Assembly (NCBI GenBank): GCA_014163555.1
Contig: JACJGO010000013.1
Span: 62,001-126,000, forward strand
Source: Flavisolibacter longurius
Lineage (GTDB): Bacteria; Bacteroidota; Bacteroidia; Chitinophagales; Chitinophagaceae
Reading direction: 5' to 3'
DNA: 64,000 bases
In this document: piece after piece, positions 16,142 to 24,539 of the stretch
Layout: each line of letters opens with the position of its first letter
Numbering within the stretch: position 1 is the first letter of the stretch
The notes under the pieces: model-generated
Database searches by the model: none
What the model was told of the DNA's origin: nothing
Seen by the model: only the letters and a program-made list of their open reading frames with translations
Translations under genes and position numbers: made by a program

Positions 16142-17464
16142 TTAGTTAGATGAGGAAAGTATAGGTTTTGGTTCTGTGCTTTGATTGGCCTTGAATACAC
16201 GGAGAAAATTTTCACCCAGGATTTTACGGATATCCGCCTTGCTGTATCCGCGCTGCAGCAGGCCTTTGGTGATCAGCGGCATGTCGGTCACATCCTGCAG
16301 TTCTTTGGGTGCTGAAGAAATGCCGTCAAAATCAGATCCCAGTCCTACATGGTCGATGCCGGCCACTCGCACCATATGATCAATATGATCAAGCAGGAGC
16401 GAAAGCGGGGGCCGCAGCCGGCTGGCTTCTTCGGGATAGGTGGCCAAAAAATATTCTTCAATCTGATAGCTGGGCCACTTGAGGGCCCGCAGTGAGTCCC
16501 GTTCTTTTCGGTGCCGGCTGTTGAAGTCCTGCATGCGTGCCTGAAAGCTGCTGTCGAGGAAACCCGAATAAAAGTTTAGCTGCACCACGCCACCGTTTTT
16601 GGCAAGGGCTTTCAGTTGGTCGTCTTTCAGGTTACGAAACACCGGGCATAACGTATAGGCACAACTGTGCGAAGCAATCACCGGTTTCGTGGATGTATTA
16701 ATAGCGTCCCAAAAAGTTTGCTCGCCAACATGGCTTACATCCACCATCATGCCCAGCTCATTCATGCGCTGCACTACCTGTTTGCCAAAGGGGGTAAGGC
16801 CTTTTTGGCCTCCCCCGGCCCCTCCGGTGGAGGGGTGTCCTGCTGCACTATCCCCGCTTTGCGACGCGGATGTGCTGTTTTCAGGCTTTGTGGCAGGTGA
16901 TGGCTGTGAAGAACTCCATCCTACAAGAGGTTTGGACGCAGCTGTTTCATCCATGGCCGATGTGGCCCATGAAGTGCTGTTGTTCCAGGTCAGTGTTAAG
17001 TACCGAACGCCCCGCTTGTAAAAGCTGTCGAGGTAAGCGAGGTTGTCTTCAATCATGTGGCCGCCTTCCACGCCCAGCATGCAGGCAATCTTTTTTTCGG
17101 AAACGGCTTGTTCCAGTTGAGCAGGATTGGTAGCGAGTATAAGCTTATCGGTATTTCTACCCACAATGGCGTAAAGCGAATCGATCTCCCGGTTGGCGTA
17201 TTTGAAGGCTGTATCCTTGCCAAACCGCTCATCGCAGAAAACGGCAAATACCTGTACGTCCACACCGCCTTTTTTGAGCCGGGCCAGGTCGGTATGGGTA
17301 CGACCCGTAAGATCGGATTCTATGCTCAGGCCACGCATGGTGGCAGTGGAAAGCACATCGTTGTGCGTATCCACAACCAACGCATTCCGGTGCAGCCGTT
17401 TGTACGATTGGCAGGAAAAGAGAAAAATGGAAAAGAGGGCAAGCATTCGCAACAAAACGATCAT
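16142..17464 (-). CDS. M19 family membrane dipeptidase, lipoprotein, with a repeat-derived insertion
   Basis: A 440-residue protein with a lipoprotein signal (hydrophobic 8-16, LFSCQS, Cys 18). Zinc-site residues of renal-dipeptidase-type enzymes are present: H34 and D36 in VDTHNDVL, E133 in GVEGGHM, H245 in DVSHVGE and H266 in ASHSCAY; GLGSDFDGI lies near the C-terminus. It should hydrolyse dipeptides, including D-amino-acid dipeptides, in the periplasm. Residues about 174-220, between SAMDET and KGLTPFGKQ, are a low-complexity Ser/Pro/Gly insertion not expected in the family. Its last part (GHPSTGGAGGGQ) is encoded by a palindromic repeat at 16807-16835. The reading frame is intact and the active-site residues are untouched. 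Confidence 0.9.
   Translation of the reverse strand: MIVLLRMLALFSIFLFSCQSYKRLHRNALVVDTHNDVLSTATMRGLSIESDLTGRTHTDLARLKKGGVDVQVFAVFCDERFGKDTAFKYANREIDSLYAIVGRNTDKLILATNPAQLEQAVSEKKIACMLGVEGGHMIEDNLAYLDSFYKRGVRYLTLTWNNSTSWATSAMDETAASKPLVGWSSSQPSPATKPENSTSASQSGDSAAGHPSTGGAGGGQKGLTPFGKQVVQRMNELGMMVDVSHVGEQTFWDAINTSTKPVIASHSCAYTLCPVFRNLKDDQLKALAKNGGVVQLNFYSGFLDSSFQARMQDFNSRHRKERDSLRALKWPSYQIEEYFLATYPEEASRLRPPLSLLLDHIDHMVRVAGIDHVGLGSDFDGISSAPKELQDVTDMPLITKGLLQRGYSKADIRKILGENFLRVFKANQSTEPKPILSSSN
16807..16835. repeat. REP-like palindromic repeat inside the dipeptidase coding region
   Basis: A 29-nt unit whose core is a 7-bp stem (CCCCTCC, loop GGT, GGAGGGG). It matches the inverse of the intergenic unit at 48351-48379 at 26 of 29 positions; the three differences are adjacent. 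It lies in frame within the dipeptidase gene. Confidence 0.8.
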
Positions 17465-17483
17465 GCAGGGAAAATAGAGCTTT

Positions 17484-17627
17484 TACGTCAAACGTGAAAC
17501 GGCAAAGGTGGAAACCTGTGTATCACATTATTCCCGGTCTGTCCTACTAAAGTTTACTGGCGCTACTCGACTTGTGAACAAGTAAACGTGTGAATTCATG
17601 CACTTATCATGTTTCACGTCTCACGTT
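17484..17627. repeat. inverted words at the two ends of an intergenic spacer
   Basis: The arm at 17484-17500 and the arm at 17611-17627 are inverse copies at 14 of 17 positions (word core ACGTGAAAC). They bracket the spacer between two minus-strand genes. A second perfect palindrome, ACTTGT-GA-ACAAGT, lies between them at 17570-17583. The left arm is 19 nt from one gene and the right arm touches the stop codon of the other. Confidence 0.5.
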
Positions 17628-18377
17628 CTAGAACGCCGATGCGGCAGCCACCTGTTTGCGGTATTCCTGGTAGGCGATTTTGATAAAGTACTGGAAGTCG
17701 TAGTCGGATGTGCCGGAAGTAAATTCAAACGTGGGGCGGTAACGGCGCATAAACTCCGCAATCTCCTCATCACTGGTTGCGCCGGTGAGGCGCTTTACAA
17801 GGCCTTTGTTGAAGCGGCGGTCCACAAATTTGTCCCGCTCTTCCTGTTCCAGGCGTTCGCGGAAGCGTTCCATGCTCTTATTCTTGTGAAACTGGAAAAG
17901 CCGGATGATCTCCTGCACATCAAAGCCAACCCCCGAGGAGGTAATGGAGGTCATGGTTTCCAGCGAAGGCCTGCGGAAGTCAAAGGCTTTGGCATAATCG
18001 CGGCGGTTCTGCAGCGAATCTTCCTTGTAGTTTCGGGTGCGGATTTTCACCTCCCGCATCACATCGGGCTTCAGGTGCAGCGCAATATCAAACTGCCTCA
18101 CGTCGGAAATCTTCAGCACGGGGTATTTGGGCGTTGGCTTGCCCAAGTAGGAAAACCAGATGGAATCTTTTTCGCCTACATATATAGTATAGGCGCCGGC
18201 AGAATCGGTCATGCTCATTTGTCCGCCGGTACTCTGCACCGTTACCCTTTCGATGGGAAACACCCGGGAGCTGTCGTACACATGACCCTGCACCCGGTAT
18301 TGGGCAGACGCCTTGTTGGCAGCAATGACAACGAAGAAAAATAAAAGTAGGGTAATATGGCGCGGCCAATTCTTCAA
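17628..18377 (-). CDS. carboxypeptidase-like regulatory domain protein
   Basis: A 249-residue exported protein. The TTG at 18377 is chosen because it directly precedes a clean signal peptide (KNWPRHITLLLFFFVVIAAN, then KASAQ); no in-frame ATG exists, and a longer TTG start at 18434 would bury the signal. Residues about 24-105 form a regulatory-like domain (YRVQGHVYDSSRVFPIERVT, then SMTDSAGAYTIYVG). The remaining 145 residues are charged and helical, with FRERLEQEERDKFVDRRFNK. It probably acts in the periplasm; this arrangement is frequent in Bacteroidota and of unknown function. Confidence 0.65.
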   Translation of the reverse strand: MKNWPRHITLLLFFFVVIAANKASAQYRVQGHVYDSSRVFPIERVTVQSTGGQMSMTDSAGAYTIYVGEKDSIWFSYLGKPTPKYPVLKISDVRQFDIALHLKPDVMREVKIRTRNYKEDSLQNRRDYAKAFDFRRPSLETMTSITSSGVGFDVQEIIRLFQFHKNKSMERFRERLEQEERDKFVDRRFNKGLVKRLTGATSDEEIAEFMRRYRPTFEFTSGTSDYDFQYFIKIAYQEYRKQVAAASAF

Positions 18378-18586
18378 GCTCTGGCAAGTAACGAAAGGAA
18401 TTCTAAAATGAATGATAAAAGAAAAGAAAAGCAATCAAAGGAACTTGAACCGGAAGAAGAAGGAAAAAATGCAGTATATAAAATTCTGGGATGCAGCAGT
18501 TTGCGGGCTTGCCTGTCTTTGGCATGCGGACAACCATTTATAGAAAGGACAAACAGGGAAGTCCGTCTTTTCTATTTGTTCGTTGT

Positions 18587-19204
18587 TCAACTGCTTGTCT
18601 GTTCCCTTACCACCTCTTCCACCACGCGGGGGTAATGGGCATGTTCCAGTTGGTGAATGCGGGCTGCAATGGTTTCCGGCGAATCGCCATCCAGCACGGG
18701 GCAGGCCGTTTGAAAAATAATATCGCCGCTATCGTAATGCTCATCCACAAAGTGTACGGTAATGCCGGTTTCCCGTTCGCCGGCCTGCAGCACGGCTTCG
18801 TGCACGTATTGCCCGTACATCCCTTTACCGCCAAATTTGGGCAGCAGTGCCGGGTGAATGTTGACAATCCGGCGCGGAAAGGCATCGATCAGGGCCTGGG
18901 GCACTTTCCACAAAAAACCGGCAAGGACAAGAAATTCGATCCCGGCCTCTTTTAACGGCGGCAGGTAAGCATCGCCGCGGAAAAATCTTTCCTTTTCTAT
19001 AAGAAGCGTCGGCACACCTGCCTTTTCGGCGAGGGCCAATACGCCGGCGCCGGGTTTATTGCAAACCACCAGCGCCACACGGGCAACCGGCGAGGTTTTG
19101 AAATAATCAATCAGTTTGGCAGCATTGGTGCCGGTGCCGGAGGCAAATACGGCTATCTTTACGGGCTGGGTGCTGGCAGGGTGTATGGGGTTAGTTTTTT
19201 CCAT
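18587..19204 (-). CDS. purN: phosphoribosylglycinamide formyltransferase
   Basis: A 205-residue protein. It transfers a formyl group from 10-formyltetrahydrofolate to GAR in step three of purine synthesis, in the cytoplasm. The phosphate loop region FASGTGTNAAKL is at 20-31; the catalytic trio of the family is present as N115 and H117 in NIHPALLPKFGGKGMYG and D158 in DEHYDSGD. Length is normal for PurN. No other pur gene is adjacent. The start overlaps the 3' end of the upstream gene by 14 nt, suggesting translational coupling to that small membrane protein. Confidence 0.93.
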   Translation of the reverse strand: MEKTNPIHPASTQPVKIAVFASGTGTNAAKLIDYFKTSPVARVALVVCNKPGAGVLALAEKAGVPTLLIEKERFFRGDAYLPPLKEAGIEFLVLAGFLWKVPQALIDAFPRRIVNIHPALLPKFGGKGMYGQYVHEAVLQAGERETGITVHFVDEHYDSGDIIFQTACPVLDGDSPETIAARIHQLEHAHYPRVVEEVVREQTSS

Positions 19205-19535
19205 CGGGGTTTTTATGAGGTTGATCCGGTTTCGGTTCTTGGTCTTCTTTCATCAGCCTTAAGCGTTGCAGCATCTTTTTTTCAAACCGCCAGAAAAAAG
19301 GAAACTGGCCGAATAAAAAAGCAACGCAAAGCAAAATGGCCTGGTAGCCAAAAACTAACATGGCCAGCCGAAGCAGCAGTTTGGGTGCCCAATGCGTTTC
19401 ATCGGTAAACCCAATCCACCCGGGAAGTGATCGGGATAAAAAGGCGGTAGTCGTTCCCGTTATGGCAAATACGCACAGGATCAGCACCAAGTCTGTTTTG
19501 CTAACCTTCCAGCGTTTTTGCAATGATGAAAACAC
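19191..19535 (-). CDS. DUF6787-like small membrane protein
   Basis: The recognisable part is about 110 residues: LQKRWKVSKTDLVLILCVFA, a first membrane helix, a Trp/His-rich loop, a second helix (LAMLVFGYQAILLCVAFLFG), then GQFPFFWRFEKKMLQRL and a charged tail. This is the layout I associate with DUF6787. The GTG at 19535 is a guess: the frame stays open to 19778, but the longer reading runs through the probable promoter of the respiratory operon and adds unlikely sequence. TTG at 19523 is equally possible. Its stop overlaps the purN start by 14 nt. Confidence 0.55.
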   Translation of the reverse strand: MFSSLQKRWKVSKTDLVLILCVFAITGTTTAFLSRSLPGWIGFTDETHWAPKLLLRLAMLVFGYQAILLCVAFLFGQFPFFWRFEKKMLQRLRLMKEDQEPKPDQPHKNPDGKN

Positions 19536-19747
19536 AACAGGGAACTTTTTGATAAAAAAACGTGCGTTGTAAACGGGTTGCAAGATGCAGTAAATTTTCA
19601 GGATATTCACATCACTTTTCAACCCGACGGTAACTTTGTTGAACCTTTTTATACTGCATTGAAAATTAATATGACGTACGTCAAATGCAGTCCTGACAAT
19701 GCTCAAAAAAAAGTTAGCGTTCATGAGCTTTTGTAATTTTCCTGTCA

Positions 19748-19755
19748 TATTTTTG
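19748..19755 (+). promoter_or_regulatory. possible -7 element of the respiratory operon
   Basis: TATTTTTG fits TAnnTTTG and lies 44 nt before the actA start. The nearest TTTG is only 14 nt upstream, shorter than the usual 19-23, so the -33 element is not convincing. Confidence 0.28.
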
Positions 19756-19799
19756 CGACCGATTTGGAATTTATCCACATCTCAGATGAATAATTTTCT

Positions 19800-21068
19800 A
19801 TGAATTTTTTACCATCCACTGTTAGAAAAGGTGCTCTGCTAGGACTGCTTTTTTTTCTTTCATATATCACTCTTCAAGCACAAGACGGTAAAGCGATTTT
19901 TCAGGCCCAATGCGCCACCTGTCATGCCCTTGACAAGCAACTGACAGGTCCGGCTTTGCGTGGTGTGGAAACCCGCGGTCCCTGGACCGATCGCAAGGAA
20001 CTGGTAAAATGGATTCATAATCCGGGTGGTTATATTCCCACAACTGATTACACAAAACAATTGGCCGCCACCTACAACGGCCAGATCATGCCCAGCTTCC
20101 CACAGCTGAGCGAAGAAGAAATCTTTTCTATCCTTGATTATATCAATACGGCTCCGGCTCCCGGTGCACAAGGCGGTGGCGGTCCGGCTGGCGATACGGT
20201 TAGCCAGGGCGATTCCGGAAATGGTGAGCTGATCTTCGGAATTATCTCCATTGTTCTCGCCATCATTGCGCTGATCCTGATGCAGGTAAACAGCAACCTG
20301 AAAAAACTTTCCGACGATAAAGAGCAGATCCTGCGTCCCGAGCCGGTTCCGTTCTGGAGAAATAAAATCTACATTGCCCTTTTTGCCGTTATTGCTTTTG
20401 TGGTAGGTGGTTTCTTTGTGGCCAAAAGCGCCATTGGGCTGGGTCGCCAGCAAGGTTATCAGCCGACGCAACCTATTTACTTCTCGCACAAAGTGCACGC
20501 CGGCATTAACCAGATCAACTGTTTGTACTGCCACGGTTCGGCATGGGAAGGAAAGCACGCCGGTATTCCTACGCTCAATATTTGTATGAACTGTCACAAG
20601 TCCATCAATGAGTACGCAGGCCCAACGCTGCACGACGAAGATGGTAAGGAGATCAGCGGTACCGCTGAGATTAAAAAGCTTTACGACTACGCCGGCTTTA
20701 CACCGGGACCGGGCGCCGAGTGGGATCCTTCCAAAGCAAAATCACCAGCCTGGGTGAAAATTCACAATCTGCCCGACCACGTTTACTTTAACCACGCACA
20801 GCACACAAGAGTAGGTGGTGTGGCCTGTCAGAGCTGCCATGGCAATATCCAGGATATGGATAAAGTGTACCAGGCTTCTGCGCTGAGCATGGGCTGGTGT
20901 ATCAACTGTCACCGCGAATCAAAAGTGGCATTCAATTACAACGATAGCACGGGTAACAAGTTTTACAGTATTTACGAGAAATTCCACAACGACCTGAAAT
21001 CCGGCAAAATGGATAGCGTTTCCGTGAAGGATATCGGTGGTCTGGAATGTCAGAAGTGTCACTATTAA
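19800..21068 (+). CDS. actA: alternative complex III subunit ActA: class I cytochrome c joined to pentaheme cytochrome
   Basis: A 422-residue exported heme protein. A signal sequence (10-27) is followed by a monoheme cytochrome c domain (about 29-120, CATCH). Two membrane helices follow (about 142-163 and 187-210). The C-terminal half carries five more CxxCH sites: CLYCH, CMNCH, CQSCH, CINCH and CQKCH. The last five are the ActA signature of the quinol:cytochrome c oxidoreductase called alternative complex III, which replaces bc1. Most hemes should face the periplasm and pass electrons from ActB towards the oxidase. It heads the operon actABCDEF-cox. Six hemes in one chain is the notable point. 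Confidence 0.93.
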   Translation: MNFLPSTVRKGALLGLLFFLSYITLQAQDGKAIFQAQCATCHALDKQLTGPALRGVETRGPWTDRKELVKWIHNPGGYIPTTDYTKQLAATYNGQIMPSFPQLSEEEIFSILDYINTAPAPGAQGGGGPAGDTVSQGDSGNGELIFGIISIVLAIIALILMQVNSNLKKLSDDKEQILRPEPVPFWRNKIYIALFAVIAFVVGGFFVAKSAIGLGRQQGYQPTQPIYFSHKVHAGINQINCLYCHGSAWEGKHAGIPTLNICMNCHKSINEYAGPTLHDEDGKEISGTAEIKKLYDYAGFTPGPGAEWDPSKAKSPAWVKIHNLPDHVYFNHAQHTRVGGVACQSCHGNIQDMDKVYQASALSMGWCINCHRESKVAFNYNDSTGNKFYSIYEKFHNDLKSGKMDSVSVKDIGGLECQKCHY

Positions 21069-21087
21069 TTGGCCAATATGCTAATGG

Positions 21088-21129
21088 GATAATGGGATAA
21101 TGACCAAAGACTTACATTATCACATTATC
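21088..21129. repeat. word-repeat hairpin between actA and actB
   Basis: Arms at 21088-21102 and 21115-21129 pair at 14 of 15 positions around a 12-nt loop. The left arm is built of an 8-nt word (GATAATGG) in tandem; the right side continues with further variants of the inverted word (AATTATCA, ATTATCAC) up to the actB start region. It lies inside an operon, so it may affect mRNA processing rather than termination; no U-tract follows. Confidence 0.6.
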
Positions 21130-21155
21130 GAATTATCAAATTATCACACTATACT

Positions 21156-24100
21156 ATGAGCGATAAAAAGTACTGGCAAAGTTTCGCTGAGTTTAAACAT
21201 ATAGACCAGCTGCAAAAGCTGAACAAAGACGAATTCAAAGAAGAACTGCCTTTTGCTGACTTGGACGATAAAGTCCTTGGTGCCAAAACTGCCCGCCGCG
21301 ATTTCCTGAAATATGTTGGATTCAGCACGGCTGCAGCCACCATTGCCGCATCGTGCGAAGTGCCTGTACGCAAGGCAATGCCATACGTTAACCGTCCGGA
21401 AAACCTGACGCCGGGTGTGGCAAAATACTATGCCAGTACCTATGTGCAGGATGGCGAAGTGGTGCCGGTAGTGGTAAAAGTGCGGGAGGGTCGTCCGATC
21501 AAAATTGAAGGAAATACACTTTATCCCTATACGCAAGGTGGTACATCAGCCAGGGCACAGGCTTCTGTGCTGGACCTGTATGATACCTACCGTGTGCCGC
21601 ATCCGAAGCGCAAAACCGGAAACGCTTTCCAGGAAGTGCCCACATTTGACCAGGTTGACCAGCAAATTGGTGCCGCCCTGGCCGGATTGGGTGGTGCTCC
21701 TGTAGTGCTGTTGACCGGTACTATAGTTTCCCCTTCTACTAAACAAGTTATTGCCGGCTTTTTAAGCCGTTTCCCCGGCAGCCGTCACGTTCAGTACGAT
21801 GCCGTTTCTTTTTCCGGAATGCTGGCAGCCCATGGCGGCCGTATTCCTGCGCACAACTTCGACAGGGCTGACCTGGTGGTAAGCCTTGGTGCCGACTTCC
21901 TCACAACCTGGTTGGCACCGGTAGAATTTGCCCGTCAGTATTCTTCCAAGCGCAAGCTGAAGAACCCGGAAGATGGCATGAGCAAACATTACCAGTTTGA
22001 AAGCCATCTGAGCCCCACGGGTGCCAGTGCAGATGAACGCTTTACACACCGTCCGTCTGAAACCGGAGCCGTAGCCCTTGCCCTTTTGGCTGCTATGGGC
22101 GGTGGCGGTGCAGCGCCTGCCTTACCAGCACCGTTAACGGCTGCTATCAATAAAGTCGCCGCTGACCTGCGTGCCAATAACGGTCGTTCCCTGGTGGTTT
22201 GCGGCAGCAACGACCCCAATGTTCAAACTGTAGTTCGCGAAATCAACCGCCTGGCGGGAGCTTTCGGAACAACCCTCGATAACGGCACGTCCATTTTAAC
22301 CCGCCAGGGTGATGATGCTGCCATGGCAACGCTGGTAGAAGATATGAATGCAGGCCGTATCGGTGCGCTGCTCATCTACGATGCCAACCCGGCTTATGAT
22401 TATTTCGACGCCAAACGTTTTACCGATGGCCTGGCCAAAGTAAGACTTTCTGTTTCCTTTAATGAGAAAATGGATGAGACATCTGAGCTTTGCCAGTGGA
22501 TCATCCCTACCCACCATTATCTGGAAAGCTGGGGAGATGCCGAGCCTAGAACTGGCTACTTCTCTTTTATCCAGCCAACTATTTTCCCGCTGTTCAAAAC
22601 CCGTCCTTACCAGACGTCTTTGCTGAAATGGAGCGGAAATAGCCAGGATTACGAAATGTTCTTCCGTACGTATTGGGCCGGAAGACTGGGTGGAGACACC
22701 GCGTTTGACACTGCTTTGCAAGATGGTGTTTTGGGCAATGCCCGTGTACAGGCAGCACCTGCTGCACCGGTACAAGGTCCATCCGCCACTGCCGATACCA
22801 CCCGCAGAACAACACCTCCGGTAACCGCAACACCTGCGCCAGCTACAACCACTCCAACGGTTGCAGCCACAGGTTCACTGGGTGCTGCCATCACAGCGCT
22901 TTCCGCACAACGCAGTGGGGCTAAAGATGAAGTGGTGCTGTTTCAACAAGTGAACATGCTCTCGGGCAAACAAGCTGGAAACCCCTGGTTGCTGGAACTT
23001 CCCGATCCCATTACCCGTACCACGTATGAGAACTATGCAATGATCTCTACGAAAAAAGCCGAGGAACTGGGAATTGACTACAAGGGCATGGATTACGAAT
23101 ACTACCAGGAAAAGCCGGTCATCACATTGGCGGTGGGTGGTAAAAATGTTTCCCTGCCGGCAATGGTGGTTCCCGGAATGAATGCCAATACCATTGCGGT
23201 TCCTGTTGGCTATGGCCGCAGCGCTGCCTTCTCCAAAGCGGCAGAAGGCCTTGGTCAAAACGTATTTCCGTTTGTTCGCTGGGATGCCAATACAAGAACA
23301 AGATCTTTCTATAATGAAGTAGCGGTTACGCTGGCGGATGTGGATCAGCACAAGATTGCCCGCATCCAGATGCATAACTCGTACGAAGGCCGTACAGAAG
23401 TGGTAAAAGAAACCACCCTGGCAACCTTCAAGGCCAATCCAAATGCCTTCTCGGACTTCCGTAAAAAACTGACGGATACCTACGCCAAAAAAACCGGCGA
23501 CTACCGCAAGGAAGGAACGCTTTACGGTGACCATGTGCAGCCCGGACCCAAATGGGGAATGTCGATTGACCTGAACGCCTGTTATGGTTGCGGCGCCTGC
23601 GTGGTAGCCTGTCACCTGGAAAACAACGTTCCTGTAGTGGGTAAGAACGAAGTGCTGCGTCACCACGAAATGCACTGGCTGCGCATCGACCGTTATTTTG
23701 TTACCGATGAGCAGAACCCCGATAACCTGAAGGCGGTTGTGTTCCAGCCGATGCTCTGCCAGCACTGCGACAATGCTCCTTGCGAAAACGTTTGTCCGGT
23801 GGCAGCCACCTTCCACAACTCAGAAGGGTTGAACCAAATGGCCTATCCGCGTTGTATCGGTACCCGTTATTGCGCTAACAACTGTCCGTATAAAGTACGC
23901 CGCTTTAACTGGGGTGACTATACCGGGGCCTCTACCCATGGTCGTCTTGGACCGAATAGCGGTGTAGGAAAGCTGGATCCGATTGTACACCAGTACAACG
24001 ATGAGCTGACAAGAATGGTACTGAACCCGGATGTAACCACCCGCAGCCGTGGTGTGATGGAAAAATGTACGTTCTGCGTACAACGCACCCAGGAAGGCAA

Positions 24101-24422
24101 GCTGAAAGCGAAAATGGAAAACCGCCAGTTGGCTGGTGATGATGTAACCTCGGCTTGTGCCCAGGCCTGTCCTACAGGAGCTATCGTGTTTGGTAACGCC
24201 AATGATCTGAACAGTGCTGTCACGAAAACACGGAATGATAACCCAAGAAGGTTGTTCTATGTACTGGAGCAGATTCATACGCTGCCTAACGTAAGCTACC
24301 TGGCCAAGATCAGAAATACAGAGGAAGTGTTTGCGGAAAGTTCCCATAACGAAGATCCGAGCCAAAGAGACGGGGGACAGCCGGTAACACCGCAACATGA
24401 ACCGGCAACAGAAGCGCATTAG
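21156..24422 (+). CDS. actB: alternative complex III subunit ActB: molybdopterin-oxidoreductase-like and iron-sulfur protein
   Basis: A 1088-residue fusion of a catalytic-type domain that in ActB lacks the molybdenum cofactor and a ferredoxin-like domain. ARRDFLK at 46-52 resembles a Tat leader core, with SCEV (Cys 67) as a possible lipid anchor. Cluster ligands are C809/C812/C815/C819, C868/C871/C876/C880, a third set C900/C906/C910 in which the expected second Cys is Thr 903 (CIGTRYC), and CTFC...CAQACP. The missing Cys fits the [3Fe-4S] cluster known in ActB. An Ala/Pro/Thr-rich linker occupies about 529-577. It accepts electrons from menaquinol via ActC and passes them to ActA. The start is 87 nt after actA across a hairpin. 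Confidence 0.93.
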   Translation: MSDKKYWQSFAEFKHIDQLQKLNKDEFKEELPFADLDDKVLGAKTARRDFLKYVGFSTAAATIAASCEVPVRKAMPYVNRPENLTPGVAKYYASTYVQDGEVVPVVVKVREGRPIKIEGNTLYPYTQGGTSARAQASVLDLYDTYRVPHPKRKTGNAFQEVPTFDQVDQQIGAALAGLGGAPVVLLTGTIVSPSTKQVIAGFLSRFPGSRHVQYDAVSFSGMLAAHGGRIPAHNFDRADLVVSLGADFLTTWLAPVEFARQYSSKRKLKNPEDGMSKHYQFESHLSPTGASADERFTHRPSETGAVALALLAAMGGGGAAPALPAPLTAAINKVAADLRANNGRSLVVCGSNDPNVQTVVREINRLAGAFGTTLDNGTSILTRQGDDAAMATLVEDMNAGRIGALLIYDANPAYDYFDAKRFTDGLAKVRLSVSFNEKMDETSELCQWIIPTHHYLESWGDAEPRTGYFSFIQPTIFPLFKTRPYQTSLLKWSGNSQDYEMFFRTYWAGRLGGDTAFDTALQDGVLGNARVQAAPAAPVQGPSATADTTRRTTPPVTATPAPATTTPTVAATGSLGAAITALSAQRSGAKDEVVLFQQVNMLSGKQAGNPWLLELPDPITRTTYENYAMISTKKAEELGIDYKGMDYEYYQEKPVITLAVGGKNVSLPAMVVPGMNANTIAVPVGYGRSAAFSKAAEGLGQNVFPFVRWDANTRTRSFYNEVAVTLADVDQHKIARIQMHNSYEGRTEVVKETTLATFKANPNAFSDFRKKLTDTYAKKTGDYRKEGTLYGDHVQPGPKWGMSIDLNACYGCGACVVACHLENNVPVVGKNEVLRHHEMHWLRIDRYFVTDEQNPDNLKAVVFQPMLCQHCDNAPCENVCPVAATFHNSEGLNQMAYPRCIGTRYCANNCPYKVRRFNWGDYTGASTHGRLGPNSGVGKLDPIVHQYNDELTRMVLNPDVTTRSRGVMEKCTFCVQRTQEGKLKAKMENRQLAGDDVTSACAQACPTGAIVFGNANDLNSAVTKTRNDNPRRLFYVLEQIHTLPNVSYLAKIRNTEEVFAESSHNEDPSQRDGGQPVTPQHEPATEAH

Positions 24423-24539
24423 AAAGAGTAAAACGGTAGACCATAAGGACACCGTTGTAATAAGAAGAAACGCTGAATTTAATTATAACGTTAGCCTAGA
24501 GCCAGCAGCTCGCAGCTAAAAGCTAGAAGCTAAATATTT

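Noticed and set aside
19536-19778. N-terminal extension of the DUF6787-like protein
   Set aside because: The extension would run through the probable promoter of actA and lacks family resemblance.
22875-23816. 313-codon frame antisense to actB
   Set aside because: The + strand carries the iron-sulfur domain of ActB; the minus reading shows no recognisable protein features.
21156-24422. ActB as a molybdenum oxidoreductase
   Set aside because: The operon and iron-sulfur pattern identify ActB, which is known to lack the molybdenum cofactor.
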